A stretch of DNA of 64,000 bases, from NCBI RefSeq assembly GCF_900215655.1, contig NZ_OBEN01000001.1, forward strand, positions 310,001-374,000, given 5' to 3'. The position numbers and the translations under genes were made by a program. The first letter of the stretch is position 1; every line of letters begins with the position of its first letter. The notes beneath the pieces are model-generated. The model did not search any database. It had not been told where the DNA came from and worked only from the letters and a program-made list of their open reading frames with translations. Positions 16,757-24,691 of the stretch are shown in pieces. This DNA is from Hydrogenobacter hydrogenophilus. GTDB taxonomy: Bacteria > Aquificota > Aquificia > Aquificales > Aquificaceae.

Positions 16757-17341
16757 TTAACTCAGTAGATCCTTTATAAGCTCTTCCTTTACATTCTGTG
16801 GTATGTCAGCAATAGCTTTGTAGTTAGGGTGGTTTATCTCAAGCTTTAGAGGCATCTTTTTAAAGTCCTCAACTTGTTCATCTGTTAGGTTAAATTTCAA
16901 AAAGTGAACCACTGCGGCTTTGCCATACTCGTAGTCCTCTTTGCTTCTTTCGTCAGCTACTGCCCTTATTGTGTGTTTGTTGCCTATATGTAGATAAAGA
17001 TGGTCGTGTATACCTACAAGCTTGGGAAGTAGTTTTTTTCTCTCTTCCTCATCGGGTATTTCTATAAACATAGTAACAGAAAGCTGATTTTTATCAGGTA
17101 TAAGCTCGTTATAAACTTCTATCTCTTGTTTTATATCCTCATCCCTGACCATCCTCTCTGCCCTTATCATTTCCTGTATCTGAAACCAGACAGTTTGTGT
17201 GTTTTCAAAAACGAGATGAACCAGATCACCAAGAAAAACTCTTCTGTTTTTCTTAAGCTCCATTATTTCCTTTTTCTTTTCTTCTCTTACCTTCTCGTAT
17301 TCGTAGATGTTAAGAATGTCCTCCATACTAACCTTTCTCAC
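16757..17341 (-). CDS. DUF3501 family protein
   Basis: The 194-residue protein starts MRKVSMEDILNIYEYEKVR and contains NRRVFLGDLVHLVFEN and QIQEMIRAERM, hallmarks of DUF3501. Family members are usually encoded next to rubrerythrin and Fe-S oxidoreductase genes, and here rubrerythrin is immediately upstream on the same strand, 48 bp away beyond a terminator. A role in peroxide or redox stress is inferred only from that association. No catalytic residues can be named. Confidence 0.8.
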   Translation of the reverse strand: MRKVSMEDILNIYEYEKVREEKKKEIMELKKNRRVFLGDLVHLVFENTQTVWFQIQEMIRAERMVRDEDIKQEIEVYNELIPDKNQLSVTMFIEIPDEEERKKLLPKLVGIHDHLYLHIGNKHTIRAVADERSKEDYEYGKAAVVHFLKFNLTDEQVEDFKKMPLKLEINHPNYKAIADIPQNVKEELIKDLLS

Positions 17342-17366
17342 TTTTCCACCCCCAAAAGGTATAAAA

Positions 17367-17382
17367 CCCGGCAGAAGCCGGG
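17367..17382 (-). terminator. Terminator after rubrerythrin
   Basis: CCCGGC-agaa-GCCGGG (minus strand reads CCCGGC-ttct-GCCGGG then TTTTAT). It lies 7 bp after the rubrerythrin stop, so DUF3501 downstream is expressed by read-through or its own promoter. Confidence 0.75.
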
Positions 17383-17389
17383 CGTACTT

Positions 17390-17818
17390 TTAGGCTTTGA
17401 GACTTTCAAGAGCTTTTTGGAACCTGCCAGCGTGGGACTTTTCAGCTCTTGCAAGAGTCTCAAACCACTCTGCTATGTCATCAAAACCTTCTTCTCTGGC
17501 GATCTTGGCAAAACCAGGGTACATTTCAGTGTACTCGTAGGTCTCTCCTGCTATTGCAGCCTCAAGATTCTGCTCCATACTCCCTATAGGTTTACCGGTA
17601 GCAGGATCACCACCTCCGTACTTTTCAAGAAATTCAAGGTGTCCAAAGGCATGCCCCGTTTCACCTTCTGCGGTTTCCCTAAAGATGTTAGCTATGTCGG
17701 GGTATCCTTCTATGTCTGCCTTTCTGGCAAAGTACAGATACCTCCTGTTGGCTTGAGACTCTCCAGCAAAGGCGTGCTTAAGACACTCAAGTGTCTTTGT
17801 ACCTGCTAAACTCTTCAT
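17390..17818 (-). CDS. Rubrerythrin (diiron peroxidase, no rubredoxin domain)
   Basis: Reduces hydrogen peroxide with electrons from a redox partner. The 142-residue protein is a four-helix ferritin-like domain. Diiron ligands are visible as E20 ([10 protein letters not shown]), E53-x2-H56 (EGETGH), E92/E95 (GETYEY) and E126-x2-H129 (AEKSH). It lacks the C-terminal CxxC rubredoxin domain of classical rubrerythrins, so a separate electron donor is needed. A consensus promoter (TTGACA-17-TATAAT) and an AGGAGGT site predict strong expression. Confidence 0.92.
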   Translation of the reverse strand: MKSLAGTKTLECLKHAFAGESQANRRYLYFARKADIEGYPDIANIFRETAEGETGHAFGHLEFLEKYGGGDPATGKPIGSMEQNLEAAIAGETYEYTEMYPGFAKIAREEGFDDIAEWFETLARAEKSHAGRFQKALESLKA

Positions 17819-17853
17819 GGCTAAACCTCCTTTTAAAAGTTTTACTATTATTT

Positions 17854-17882
17854 ATTATATGCAAAATATTTTCAAATGTCAA
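17854..17882 (-). promoter_or_regulatory. Consensus sigma-70 promoter of rubrerythrin
   Basis: Perfect TTGACA (17877-17882) and perfect TATAAT (17854-17859) are 17 bp apart on the minus strand, 36 bp before the rubrerythrin start. This is the best sigma-70 match I saw in the window. Confidence 0.85.
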
Positions 17883-17911
17883 GAGTTGAACTTAGGATTA
17901 AAATATTGTGC

Positions 17912-19213
17912 ATGCTGGACATAGTCATAAAATCTGCCCTTATACCAGAAAAAGGTATCCTTGACATAGCCATAAAGGACGGAAGGATAACGTCTATAAG
18001 TGCACATGTAGAAGAAGAGGCAAGGTATGTGATAAAAGCGAACGGAAAGATAGCAATGCCTTCTTTTGCCAACATGCACACGCACATTTCTATGAGCCTA
18101 TTACGAGGGATAGGTGCTGATCTGACACTGATGGATTGGCTTCAAAAGGTCATATGGGTGCTTGAAGGTGAGTTTGTATCACCAGAGTTTGTCAGAGATG
18201 GGGCTCTGCTTGGCATAGCAGAAAGCATTATGTCAGGCACTACCTTACTTATGGACATGTACTTTTTTGAAGAAGCGGTAGCGGAGGTAGCTCTGTCTGC
18301 GGGTGTAAGGGTAGGTTTAGGTTTTGGTATATTAGACTTTCCCACAAAAGTAGCAAGCACTCCGGATGAATACATAAAGAGGGCTGAGCACTTTATAAAA
18401 ACTTTCAGAGAGCAGGATCTTGTCTTTCCTGTTTTGTGTCCTCACGCAACATACACTTGCTCACCCCCAACCCTTATGAAAGTAAAAGAGCTCGCGGAAA
18501 AAGAAGGAGTGCTTATTCACACACATGTGGCAGAAACCAAAGCTGAGGTGGAAAGTGTAAAGGAAAAGTATGGAAAGCCACCGGTAAAACACTTAGATGC
18601 CTTGGGGTTCCTTTCAGAAAAGGTGCTTATGGCTCACATGGTATGGTTAGATGAAGAGGAAAAATCTATAGTTAAGGAAAGAGGTGCAAAGGTACTTCAC
18701 TGTCCAGAAAGTAACTTAAAGCTCGCTTCGGGTATAGCTCCCGTTTGGGAGTATATAAAGATGGGCATACATGTGTGCTTGGGAACTGACGGTCCTGCAT
18801 CTAACGACAACTTGGATATGCTTGAAGAGATGTCTACCATGGTAAAGCTCCAAAAAGGTTATAGCTTATCTGCAAAAGCTATGGATGCCAGAACTGCTAT
18901 AAAGATAGCGACGCTAAACGGCTTTACCGCATGCGGTATAAAAGCAGGAAAACTGGAAGAAGGCTATCAGGCAGACCTTATACTTATAGACCCAGACAAA
19001 CCCCACTTACAACCCCTATACGACCCTCTCGTTCAGATAGTTTACTCCGCAAAGTCCTCTGACATAGATACCGTCATATGTAAAGGTAGAGTCCTTATGG
19101 AAAAACGGGAGCTAAAGACCGTGGATATGGATGAAGTTAGGCATATAGCAAGAAAGTGGAAAGACAGGATCACAAACTTTATAGAAAATTTAGGGCTAAA
19201 ACCTAGTGTCTAA
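17912..19213 (+). CDS. mtaD: 5-methylthioadenosine / S-adenosylhomocysteine deaminase family
   Basis: Amidohydrolase that removes the 6-amino group of MTA or SAH. It could alternatively act on aminofutalosine in menaquinone synthesis, since that enzyme belongs to the same family. The 433 residues carry the metal pair HTH (H56, H58), the later HTHVAET His, the HMVW His and GTDGPASND with the metal-binding Asp. The ATG at 17912 (MLDIVIKSAL) is chosen because the upstream ATG at 17876 lies inside the divergent rubrerythrin promoter. Only a weak ribosome site is visible. It is followed by the structured intergenic region 19216-19372. Confidence 0.85.
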   Translation: MLDIVIKSALIPEKGILDIAIKDGRITSISAHVEEEARYVIKANGKIAMPSFANMHTHISMSLLRGIGADLTLMDWLQKVIWVLEGEFVSPEFVRDGALLGIAESIMSGTTLLMDMYFFEEAVAEVALSAGVRVGLGFGILDFPTKVASTPDEYIKRAEHFIKTFREQDLVFPVLCPHATYTCSPPTLMKVKELAEKEGVLIHTHVAETKAEVESVKEKYGKPPVKHLDALGFLSEKVLMAHMVWLDEEEKSIVKERGAKVLHCPESNLKLASGIAPVWEYIKMGIHVCLGTDGPASNDNLDMLEEMSTMVKLQKGYSLSAKAMDARTAIKIATLNGFTACGIKAGKLEEGYQADLILIDPDKPHLQPLYDPLVQIVYSAKSSDIDTVICKGRVLMEKRELKTVDMDEVRHIARKWKDRITNFIENLGLKPSV

Positions 19214-19215
19214 AA

Positions 19216-19372
19216 TTCCATAGCCAGAGGTTGTATGTTAGACATGGTAGCGTGGTGTACAGAAAACTCAAGCGATGCACCTCCAACAGGTCAGCTGGCT
19301 AACTTACAAAGAAAAGCCTCCGCACGGATAATAGGAGTAATCCGCCCCCTCGTAGTGATGGAAAGAGATCAC
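19216..19372 (+). ncRNA. Possible structured RNA (unidentified)
   Basis: This gap between mtaD and the next gene has nested complementarity. An outer stem TTCCAT (19216-19221) pairs with ATGGAA (19358-19363). Inside lie GAGG (19227-30)/CCTC (19317-20), TTGTA-t-GTTAG (19231-41)/CTAAC-t-TACAA (19299-309) and GGTGTA (19254-59)/TGCACC (19276-81). The 3' side has a hairpin CGGAT/ATCCG (19325-29, 19340-44). An alternative 3' hairpin GTGAT/ATCAC (19355-59, 19368-72) competes with the outer stem. The rod with a large one-sided bulge recalls 6S RNA, but no hallmark confirms it. A reading frame from ATG 19235 crosses it, but its sequence looks non-coding and has no ribosome site. No clear promoter is visible. 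Confidence 0.35.
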
Positions 19373-19426
19373 GGAAGAAAAATATGTTATATTTTTAAAG
19401 TGAAAAATGTGTCTAAGGAGAGTATC

Positions 19427-19678
19427 ATGGAAGAGCAAATGTATGCGGTCCCGTTCAGTTTAGTAGGGTTTTTTTTCACTAACAAACCCATTGAAGAGAG
19501 TATTAGAAGCGACCTTACTCCTGAAGAGATGGAAAAGCTTCAGGAACTTCTTGCCCGTTTCCTTTTTACAGAAGACATAAAGATAGCTCTTTATCCGTCA
19601 GTAGTCCCACCAGATCAGGCAGAAGAGGCACTTGAAGAGCTTGAAGATATGATGTTCGGAGAGGACCAGGAAGAATGA
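19427..19678 (+). CDS. Small conserved acidic protein, unknown
   Basis: The 83-residue protein starts MEEQMYAVPFSLVGFFFTNK after an AAGGAG site 6 nt upstream, which is why this ATG is preferred over an ATG 192 nt earlier inside the structured region. The C-terminal half is strongly acidic (EEALEELEDMMFGEDQEE). No family is recognised. Its stop overlaps the dapB start by 4 bp, so it is translationally coupled to dapB. Confidence 0.6.
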   Translation: MEEQMYAVPFSLVGFFFTNKPIEESIRSDLTPEEMEKLQELLARFLFTEDIKIALYPSVVPPDQAEEALEELEDMMFGEDQEE

Positions 19679-20478
19679 CTAAGGTTGTGCTCTGTGGTGC
19701 TCTTGGAAGAATGGGGAAAGCCATTCTAAGGCTTTCCCTTGAATATTCAGACTTTGAGGTGATAGCAGGTGTGGAACATCCAGACTGCATAAGAGTAGCA
19801 GACTTAGGGGAAGCGTCAGGCATACAGGAACTGAAAGGGAAGCCCTTAACTTCAAGACTTGAAGAGGTTATCTCCCAATGTCATGTAGTTATAGAGTTTT
19901 CAGGCAACCCATCTGCTGCAGTCTCTCACACAAAGATAGCTTCTCTGAGTGGTAAAGGCATAGTTATAGGAACCACAGGCTTTTCAGAAGAGGAAGTGCA
20001 AGAAGTAAAAGCGCACTCGCAAAATATACCCATTCTTCTTTCTCCTAACATGAGTCTTGGTGTAAACCTTCTTTTTAAACTCGTGGAGCTTTCCGCAAAA
20101 GCCTTGAAGGACAAGAACTTTGATGTGGAAATATCCGAAATACACCACAGGTTCAAGAAAGATGCACCCAGTGGTACCGCTCTTAAACTTGCAAGCATAG
20201 TAGCATCTGCCTTTAACACTACACTCAAAGATTCTGCAGTTTTTGGTAGGGAAGGAGTGCATCAAAGAAGCACGCAAGAGATAGGCGTTATTGCCCTAAG
20301 GGGGGGAGATGTAGTAGGTGATCACACTGTCTACTTTCTGGGTTTTGGTGAAAGGATAGAACTTACACACAGAGCAACCTCTCGGGACACTTTTGCCAAG
20401 GGTGCTATAGAAGCAAGTAGGTGGATAATGGGCAAGCCACCGGGTTTTTACTCTATGTTTGATGTGCTTGGGCTATGA
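19675..20478 (+). CDS. dapB: 4-hydroxy-tetrahydrodipicolinate reductase
   Basis: Second step of the diaminopimelate/lysine pathway; NAD(P)H-dependent, cytoplasmic. The 267 residues start with the nucleotide-binding loop CGALGRMG (7-14). They include the family signature EISEIHHRFKKDAPSGTA with the catalytic His and Lys, and end FYSMFDVLGL. Four-base overlaps with the gene before and after show an operon. dapA lies two genes downstream. Confidence 0.95.
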   Translation: MTKVVLCGALGRMGKAILRLSLEYSDFEVIAGVEHPDCIRVADLGEASGIQELKGKPLTSRLEEVISQCHVVIEFSGNPSAAVSHTKIASLSGKGIVIGTTGFSEEEVQEVKAHSQNIPILLSPNMSLGVNLLFKLVELSAKALKDKNFDVEISEIHHRFKKDAPSGTALKLASIVASAFNTTLKDSAVFGREGVHQRSTQEIGVIALRGGDVVGDHTVYFLGFGERIELTHRATSRDTFAKGAIEASRWIMGKPPGFYSMFDVLGL

Positions 20479-20891
20479 GTTTTTATGAGATTATAGAAGA
20501 CATAACCGCTGACGCAGGCGTGCGTGTAAAAGCAAAAACTCTTGAGGAGCTCATATGCAAGGCTATTCTTGCAACTTTTAACGAAATTACAGACATAGAA
20601 AAAGTCCAAAGGAAGGAAAGTCATACGGTAGAAGTTTATTCTAATCTCCCCTACATGCTTGCAGATGCTATAAATCAGGCTATAGTGCTACACGAATCAA
20701 AGGGTTTTGTAGCTTCCAGTTGTGAGGTTTTAGAGTTATCAGAAAACCATGTAAAGTTAAAGCTTTTTGGAGATAAGTTTGATGATAAAAAAAACGAACC
20801 TAAACTTGTAATAAAAGCTGCCACATACCACAGGCTCAAAGTAGAAAAACTACCTGATGGATACCTCGCAGAGGTCATATTTGATATATAG
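20475..20891 (+). CDS. Archease family protein
   Basis: The 138-residue protein has the archease layout: YEIIEDITADAGVRVKAKTL at the start, a middle alpha/beta region, and the calcium-binding style ending YLAEVIFDI. Archease activates the RNA ligase RtcB, but no rtcB is in the window, so its partner must be elsewhere. It overlaps dapB by 4 bp. Assignment rests on the N- and C-terminal motifs. Confidence 0.75.
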   Translation: MSFYEIIEDITADAGVRVKAKTLEELICKAILATFNEITDIEKVQRKESHTVEVYSNLPYMLADAINQAIVLHESKGFVASSCEVLELSENHVKLKLFGDKFDDKKNEPKLVIKAATYHRLKVEKLPDGYLAEVIFDI

Positions 20892-20914
20892 ATGTGTGAT
20901 ATAATGTAATTGCC

Positions 20915-21802
20915 ATGTTTCAGGGATCAATGGTTGCTCTTATAACTCCGTTCAAAGATGGAGAGGTGGATTACGCTTCCATAGATCAGCTCGTTGAGTT
21001 TCACATAAATAACCGTACTGATGCATTGGTTGTGTGTGGTACCACAGGTGAATCAGCAACCCTTACTTTTGAGGAACACGAAAAAGTGGTTGAGTATGTA
21101 GTAAAGCGTGCAAAGGGAAGGATAAAGGTTATAGCGGGAACAGGAGCAAACGCTACACACGAAGCTATAGAGCTTACCGCTTATGCAAAGCGCGTGGGTG
21201 CAGATGCCTGTTTGTCTGTTGTTCCCTATTACAACAAGCCTACTCAGGAGGGTATATACAGACACTTTAAAACCATAGCGGACGAGGTAGATATTCCCAT
21301 AATCCTTTATAACATACCTTCAAGGACTGGTGTGGAGATAGCTCCAGAAACAGTATACAGGCTTGCTAAAGACTGCCCCAACATAGTAGGCACAAAAGAA
21401 TCAACACCAAACATGGATAGGATATCTGAACTGATGAGACTTTTGGGAGACAACTTTGTGGTACTTTCTGGTGATGATTCTCTTACGCTTCCCATGATGG
21501 CTCTCGGTGCAAAAGGTGTCATATCCGTAGCTAACAACATAGTACCTGTAGAAGTAAAGAACATGGTGGATTATGCACTCAAAGGAGACTTCAAGAAGGC
21601 TTTGGAACTACATCTCTATCTGTTTGAACTTTTTAAAATACTTTTTATAGAAACTAACCCTATCCCTATAAAGACCGCATGCTGGGCTCTTGGTATGTGT
21701 GAAAAAGAGTTCAGACTACCCCTTTGTGAGATGAAACCAGAGAACGAGAAAAAGCTTATAGAAACTCTCAAAAAGTACGGTCTTCCCGTGGTAAGGGAGT
21801 AA
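20915..21802 (+). CDS. dapA: 4-hydroxy-tetrahydrodipicolinate synthase
   Basis: Condenses pyruvate with aspartate semialdehyde at the start of the diaminopimelate pathway. The 295-residue TIM barrel shows GTTGESATL (substrate loop), the catalytic Tyr in YNIPSRTG, the Schiff-base Lys in GTKESTPNMDR, and GDDSLTLPMM. TATAAT at 20900-20905 ends 9 nt before the ATG and no Shine-Dalgarno is visible, so a leaderless transcript separate from dapB is likely. Confidence 0.96.
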   Translation: MFQGSMVALITPFKDGEVDYASIDQLVEFHINNRTDALVVCGTTGESATLTFEEHEKVVEYVVKRAKGRIKVIAGTGANATHEAIELTAYAKRVGADACLSVVPYYNKPTQEGIYRHFKTIADEVDIPIILYNIPSRTGVEIAPETVYRLAKDCPNIVGTKESTPNMDRISELMRLLGDNFVVLSGDDSLTLPMMALGAKGVISVANNIVPVEVKNMVDYALKGDFKKALELHLYLFELFKILFIETNPIPIKTACWALGMCEKEFRLPLCEMKPENEKKLIETLKKYGLPVVRE

Positions 21803-21804
21803 AA

Positions 21805-22200
21805 ATGGCAAAACTCTTGCTTTTCCTAAATGCCTTTTATTTAGGTCTTGGGACATTCTTTAGCTTTTATTTAGCACCACTACTTTTTAAAGTTCTTGAA
21901 AAGGAATACGCAGGAAGGGTAGTAGAAAAGGTGTTTCCTGTATACTTTGGTTTAGGCTTAATTTTGGGTTCGCTTTCCTTGATTTTAGGCTTTAGGTTGG
22001 GCAAATGGGTGGTCATTGTTATGATCCTTAACCTTATTATCCTTGCCTTTCAAGAGTTTTATGTGCTTCCTATATCGCACCATTTTAAATTTACAGACTA
22101 TGAGACATTCATGAGGTGGCATGGCATTTCCATGGTTCTAAATCTAATTCACTTACTTTTAGTGTTTGTTCTGTGTATAAAACTGTATTTGATTTTGTAG
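21805..22200 (+). CDS. DUF4149 family membrane protein
   Basis: The 131-residue protein has four hydrophobic helices (about 3-25, 45-62, 65-83 and 108-130). It ends its conserved part with a soluble loop FTDYETFMRWHGISM, typical of DUF4149. It sits in the inner membrane; the function is unknown. It starts 2 bp after dapA and ends 7 bp before the polyprenyl synthase, so it belongs to this operon. Confidence 0.7.
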   Translation: MAKLLLFLNAFYLGLGTFFSFYLAPLLFKVLEKEYAGRVVEKVFPVYFGLGLILGSLSLILGFRLGKWVVIVMILNLIILAFQEFYVLPISHHFKFTDYETFMRWHGISMVLNLIHLLLVFVLCIKLYLIL

Positions 22201-22207
22201 GTATAAG

Positions 22208-23122
22208 ATGGAGCGACTACTAAAAGTGATAGAAGGAGAGCTTGTAAGACATCTTGACCCAGAAGTGAGAGAGGTTTTACAAGTAGGCAACTATATAGTA
22301 TCTTCTGGTGGTAAGAGGATAAGACCTATCCTTACCTTACTTACCTGTATAGCTTTGGGTGGGGATGATAGTAAAGTACATCCCTTAGCTGTGGGTATAG
22401 AGTACATACATGTGGCATCTTTGCTTCACGATGATGTAGTTGATGGTGCGGACACAAGAAGGGGTAAACCTTCCGCTAACTTAGTTTTTGGAAACGAGAT
22501 GTGCGTTCTGACTGGCGATTACATGTACGCTAAGGCTCTTTGGTTGTATTCAGTGTATGGCGACATGAAAAGTATACAGATAGTGAGTAAAGCGGTTATG
22601 GATATGGCTCAGGGACAGGTGCTTGAGCTCAAAAGTATAGAAAATGTTATAGATGAAAGAACTTACTTTGACATAATAGATAAAAAAACGGGTGTGCTCT
22701 TTGGAGCCAGCATGGCAGTAGGAGCTCTAATGGCGGGAAGGGAAGATTACGAAGAGTTTTACCGTATAGGCGTCAGGATAGGTAGAGCTTTCCAACTCGT
22801 TGACGACGCTTTAGACTATGTAGGTTCTCAGGAAAAGTTAGGTAAACCTGTAGGTAATGATCTCAAAGAAGGTAAATGTACCTATCCTCTCATAAGCGTG
22901 CTAGACAAACTTGACATAAAAAATGTGAAAAACCTTTTGAAGAACCGCGACACTACGTGGCTCAGGCAGAAAGTGATAGAGTTAGGTGGAGTTGAAAACA
23001 CATACAGGAAGGCGAAGGTAGAAACAGATCAAGCCTTAGAGGATCTTTACAGAATAGCTGGGAAAGATGCTGTAGAAATTCTCTCACCCCTCATTATCTC
23101 TATTGTAAAAAGGGAAAGATAA
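22208..23122 (+). CDS. Polyprenyl (trans-isoprenyl) diphosphate synthase
   Basis: Builds linear isoprenoid diphosphates for quinones or carriers. The 304-residue all-helical protein has the GGKRIRP substrate motif, the first Asp-rich motif LLHDDVVDGADTRRG and the second FQLVDDALDYVG. Chain length (octaprenyl or heptaprenyl for quinone tails is most likely) cannot be fixed from the motif alone. It overlaps nothing and abuts the convergent transglycosylase gene. Confidence 0.92.
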   Translation: MERLLKVIEGELVRHLDPEVREVLQVGNYIVSSGGKRIRPILTLLTCIALGGDDSKVHPLAVGIEYIHVASLLHDDVVDGADTRRGKPSANLVFGNEMCVLTGDYMYAKALWLYSVYGDMKSIQIVSKAVMDMAQGQVLELKSIENVIDERTYFDIIDKKTGVLFGASMAVGALMAGREDYEEFYRIGVRIGRAFQLVDDALDYVGSQEKLGKPVGNDLKEGKCTYPLISVLDKLDIKNVKNLLKNRDTTWLRQKVIELGGVENTYRKAKVETDQALEDLYRIAGKDAVEILSPLIISIVKRER

Positions 23123-23506
23123 TCATCTGTAAGCACTCAGTACCTTATACACTTTCCATACATAGGTGCTTATATCCTTTGCCTTTTTACCTTTGTTGTA
23201 GCAATCCACAGCCTTCCAGTTAAAGCCATGATTAGCTATACATTCCTTAAGTATGTAAGCTCCCGCTCTTATGTTCTTACAAATGTCCCAAAGGTCCTCT
23301 TCTTTTTCTATGATACCTACCCTCTTGAGCTTAGGTATGTTAGATGAATTTACCTGCATTATACCTATATCGTAAGTTCCGTTGGAATTCCTATTTAGTG
23401 CGTTATGCCTTAACCCACTTTCCACGTAAGCTATTACTACAAGCAGTTTTTTATTTACCTGCATTTCTTGAGAAGCTTTGTCAAAACAAACAGACAGCTC
23501 AAACAT
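23123..23506 (-). CDS. Lytic transglycosylase, SLT/IagB-like, without visible signal peptide
   Basis: The 127-residue peptidoglycan-cleaving domain has the catalytic Glu in VVIAYVESGLRHNA, then GIMQVNSSNI, NIRAGAYILKEC and AVDCYNKG, the IagB/VirB1 type. Cys residues (CFDKAS, DICKN, KECIA, VDCYN) suit periplasmic disulfides. However, the frame starts only 8 residues before the domain and is closed by a stop 4 codons upstream of the ATG, so no signal peptide is encoded. Either the start is decayed or export uses another route. Confidence 0.8.
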   Translation of the reverse strand: MFELSVCFDKASQEMQVNKKLLVVIAYVESGLRHNALNRNSNGTYDIGIMQVNSSNIPKLKRVGIIEKEEDLWDICKNIRAGAYILKECIANHGFNWKAVDCYNKGKKAKDISTYVWKVYKVLSAYR

Positions 23507-23518
23507 CTGGGTACTATT

Positions 23519-23713
23519 CTATAACGGTAATCGTCTCTTCTTTATCCAAAAGATGATAACAAAGGCAACCAGCAACAGAGTAATAAACGCAGATGCAGGC
23601 AGTGCTATAACCTTGTTTATCCTCAAGAATGTGTCAAGCAAGAAAAGAAAGAGAAGATAAAAGCCATAAACCACTAAAAGGAAAGAAAAAACTTGCCACA
23701 GTTTGCTTAACAC
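23519..23713 (-). CDS. Small two-helix membrane protein
   Basis: The 64-residue protein has two hydrophobic helices (about 7-28 and 37-56) and a basic end KKRRLPL. No family is recognised. It lies 12 bp upstream of the transglycosylase gene and 6 bp behind the HDAC-like gene on the same strand, so it fits the operon. Coding status is supported only by position and clean membrane topology. Confidence 0.45.
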   Translation of the reverse strand: MLSKLWQVFSFLLVVYGFYLLFLFLLDTFLRINKVIALPASAFITLLLVAFVIIFWIKKRRLPL

Positions 23714-23719
23714 GCCAAA

Positions 23720-24649
23720 TTAAACCTCCAACATAGTCTCCAAGGTTATTCTAACACACTCTGCAAGTGCCTTAAGATGGTATCCTCCTTCAAGAGCAAA
23801 CAAAGATGGGACTTTTAGCTCTTTGCATACATTGAGAATGCTTCTGACTATGTTCCTCACTCCTTCTGTGCTAACATTTAGATAGGTCAAAGGGTCATCT
23901 CTGTGTATGTCATAACCGGCTGATACTAGCACAAACTCGGGGTTAAACTGTTTGACAAGGTCAGGCAGAAGTTTTCCGTATATCTCTTTGTACTCATCAT
24001 CACCAGCACCTGCGCTGAGAGGTACATTGTAAGTGTAGCCCAGTCCTTTGCCTGCACCTCTTTCCTTGTCAGAACCAGTGCCGGGATAAAAAGGATACTC
24101 GTGAGTGGAAAAGTAAAAAACCCTGTCCTCTTCGTAAAAGCTCTTTTGTGTGCCATTTCCGTGATGAGCATCAAAATCTATGATGAACACCCTTTTGAAC
24201 CCCTTTTGGAGAAGATACCATCCACCTACAGCTATGTTGTTAAAAAGGCAAAAGCCCATAGCCTTTGCACGCTCCGCATGATGACCTGGAGGTCTTATGG
24301 CACAAAACACCGTATCTACCTCACCTTCAATGAGTTTATCTATACCTTCAAGAACCCCTCCCACTGCGTAAAGAGCGGTTTCGTAAGAATCAGGGACTGC
24401 GTAAGTGTCAGGGTCCAGATAACCCCCGCCAGCTTGACAAAAGTCATGCACCTCCTGTATGTAAGCAAGGTCGTGATTTAGAGCCACTTCTTCTACCTTT
24501 GCCCTCCTGGGTTTTATCTTTTTTAAGCTTTTGAACAAGTTATTTCTGTCCAGCTCTTGAATTATGCTTATGAGTCTGTCCATGTTTTCTGGATGGTTTT
24601 TCCAGTTGTGTCTGAGGTATATGTCATCGTAAACAAAACCTGTCCTCAT
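23720..24649 (-). CDS. Histone deacetylase-like amidohydrolase (AcuC/HDAC family)
   Basis: Zinc-dependent deacetylase of the arginase/HDAC fold. The 309 residues carry the proton-relay pair in RPPGHHAE, the zinc ligands in IIDFDAHHGNGT and the later GYDIHRDDPL, and a closing FALEGGYHL. Start ATG 24649 (MRTGFVYDD) matches the family; an ATG 18 nt upstream is less likely. Bacterial members act on acetylated small molecules or proteins such as acetyl-CoA synthetase; the substrate is unknown here. Confidence 0.9.
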   Translation of the reverse strand: MRTGFVYDDIYLRHNWKNHPENMDRLISIIQELDRNNLFKSLKKIKPRRAKVEEVALNHDLAYIQEVHDFCQAGGGYLDPDTYAVPDSYETALYAVGGVLEGIDKLIEGEVDTVFCAIRPPGHHAERAKAMGFCLFNNIAVGGWYLLQKGFKRVFIIDFDAHHGNGTQKSFYEEDRVFYFSTHEYPFYPGTGSDKERGAGKGLGYTYNVPLSAGAGDDEYKEIYGKLLPDLVKQFNPEFVLVSAGYDIHRDDPLTYLNVSTEGVRNIVRSILNVCKELKVPSLFALEGGYHLKALAECVRITLETMLEV

Positions 24650-24691
24650 AGGAAAAAGATTATACAAGATCCTGTGCTATATTATGAAGGT

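Noticed and set aside
17876-19213. Longer mtaD starting at ATG 17876
   Set aside because: That start lies inside the -35 element of the divergent rubrerythrin promoter, and the family alignment begins at MLDIVIK (17912).
19282-19300. B12-box-like sequence (AGCCAGCTGACCTG) on the minus strand
   Set aside because: About 12 of 16 positions agree with the cobalamin riboswitch box, but the rest of the aptamer is absent and no gene is oriented to use it.
19216-19380. tmRNA, SRP RNA or RNase P RNA in this gap
   Set aside because: No tRNA-like ends, no GGAAGCAGC-type SRP loop and no RNase P conserved blocks were found on either strand.
19235-19678. 147-residue version of the acidic protein starting at 19235
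   Set aside because: Its first 64 residues look non-coding, coincide with the structured RNA candidate, and there is no ribosome site; ATG 19427 follows AAGGAG.
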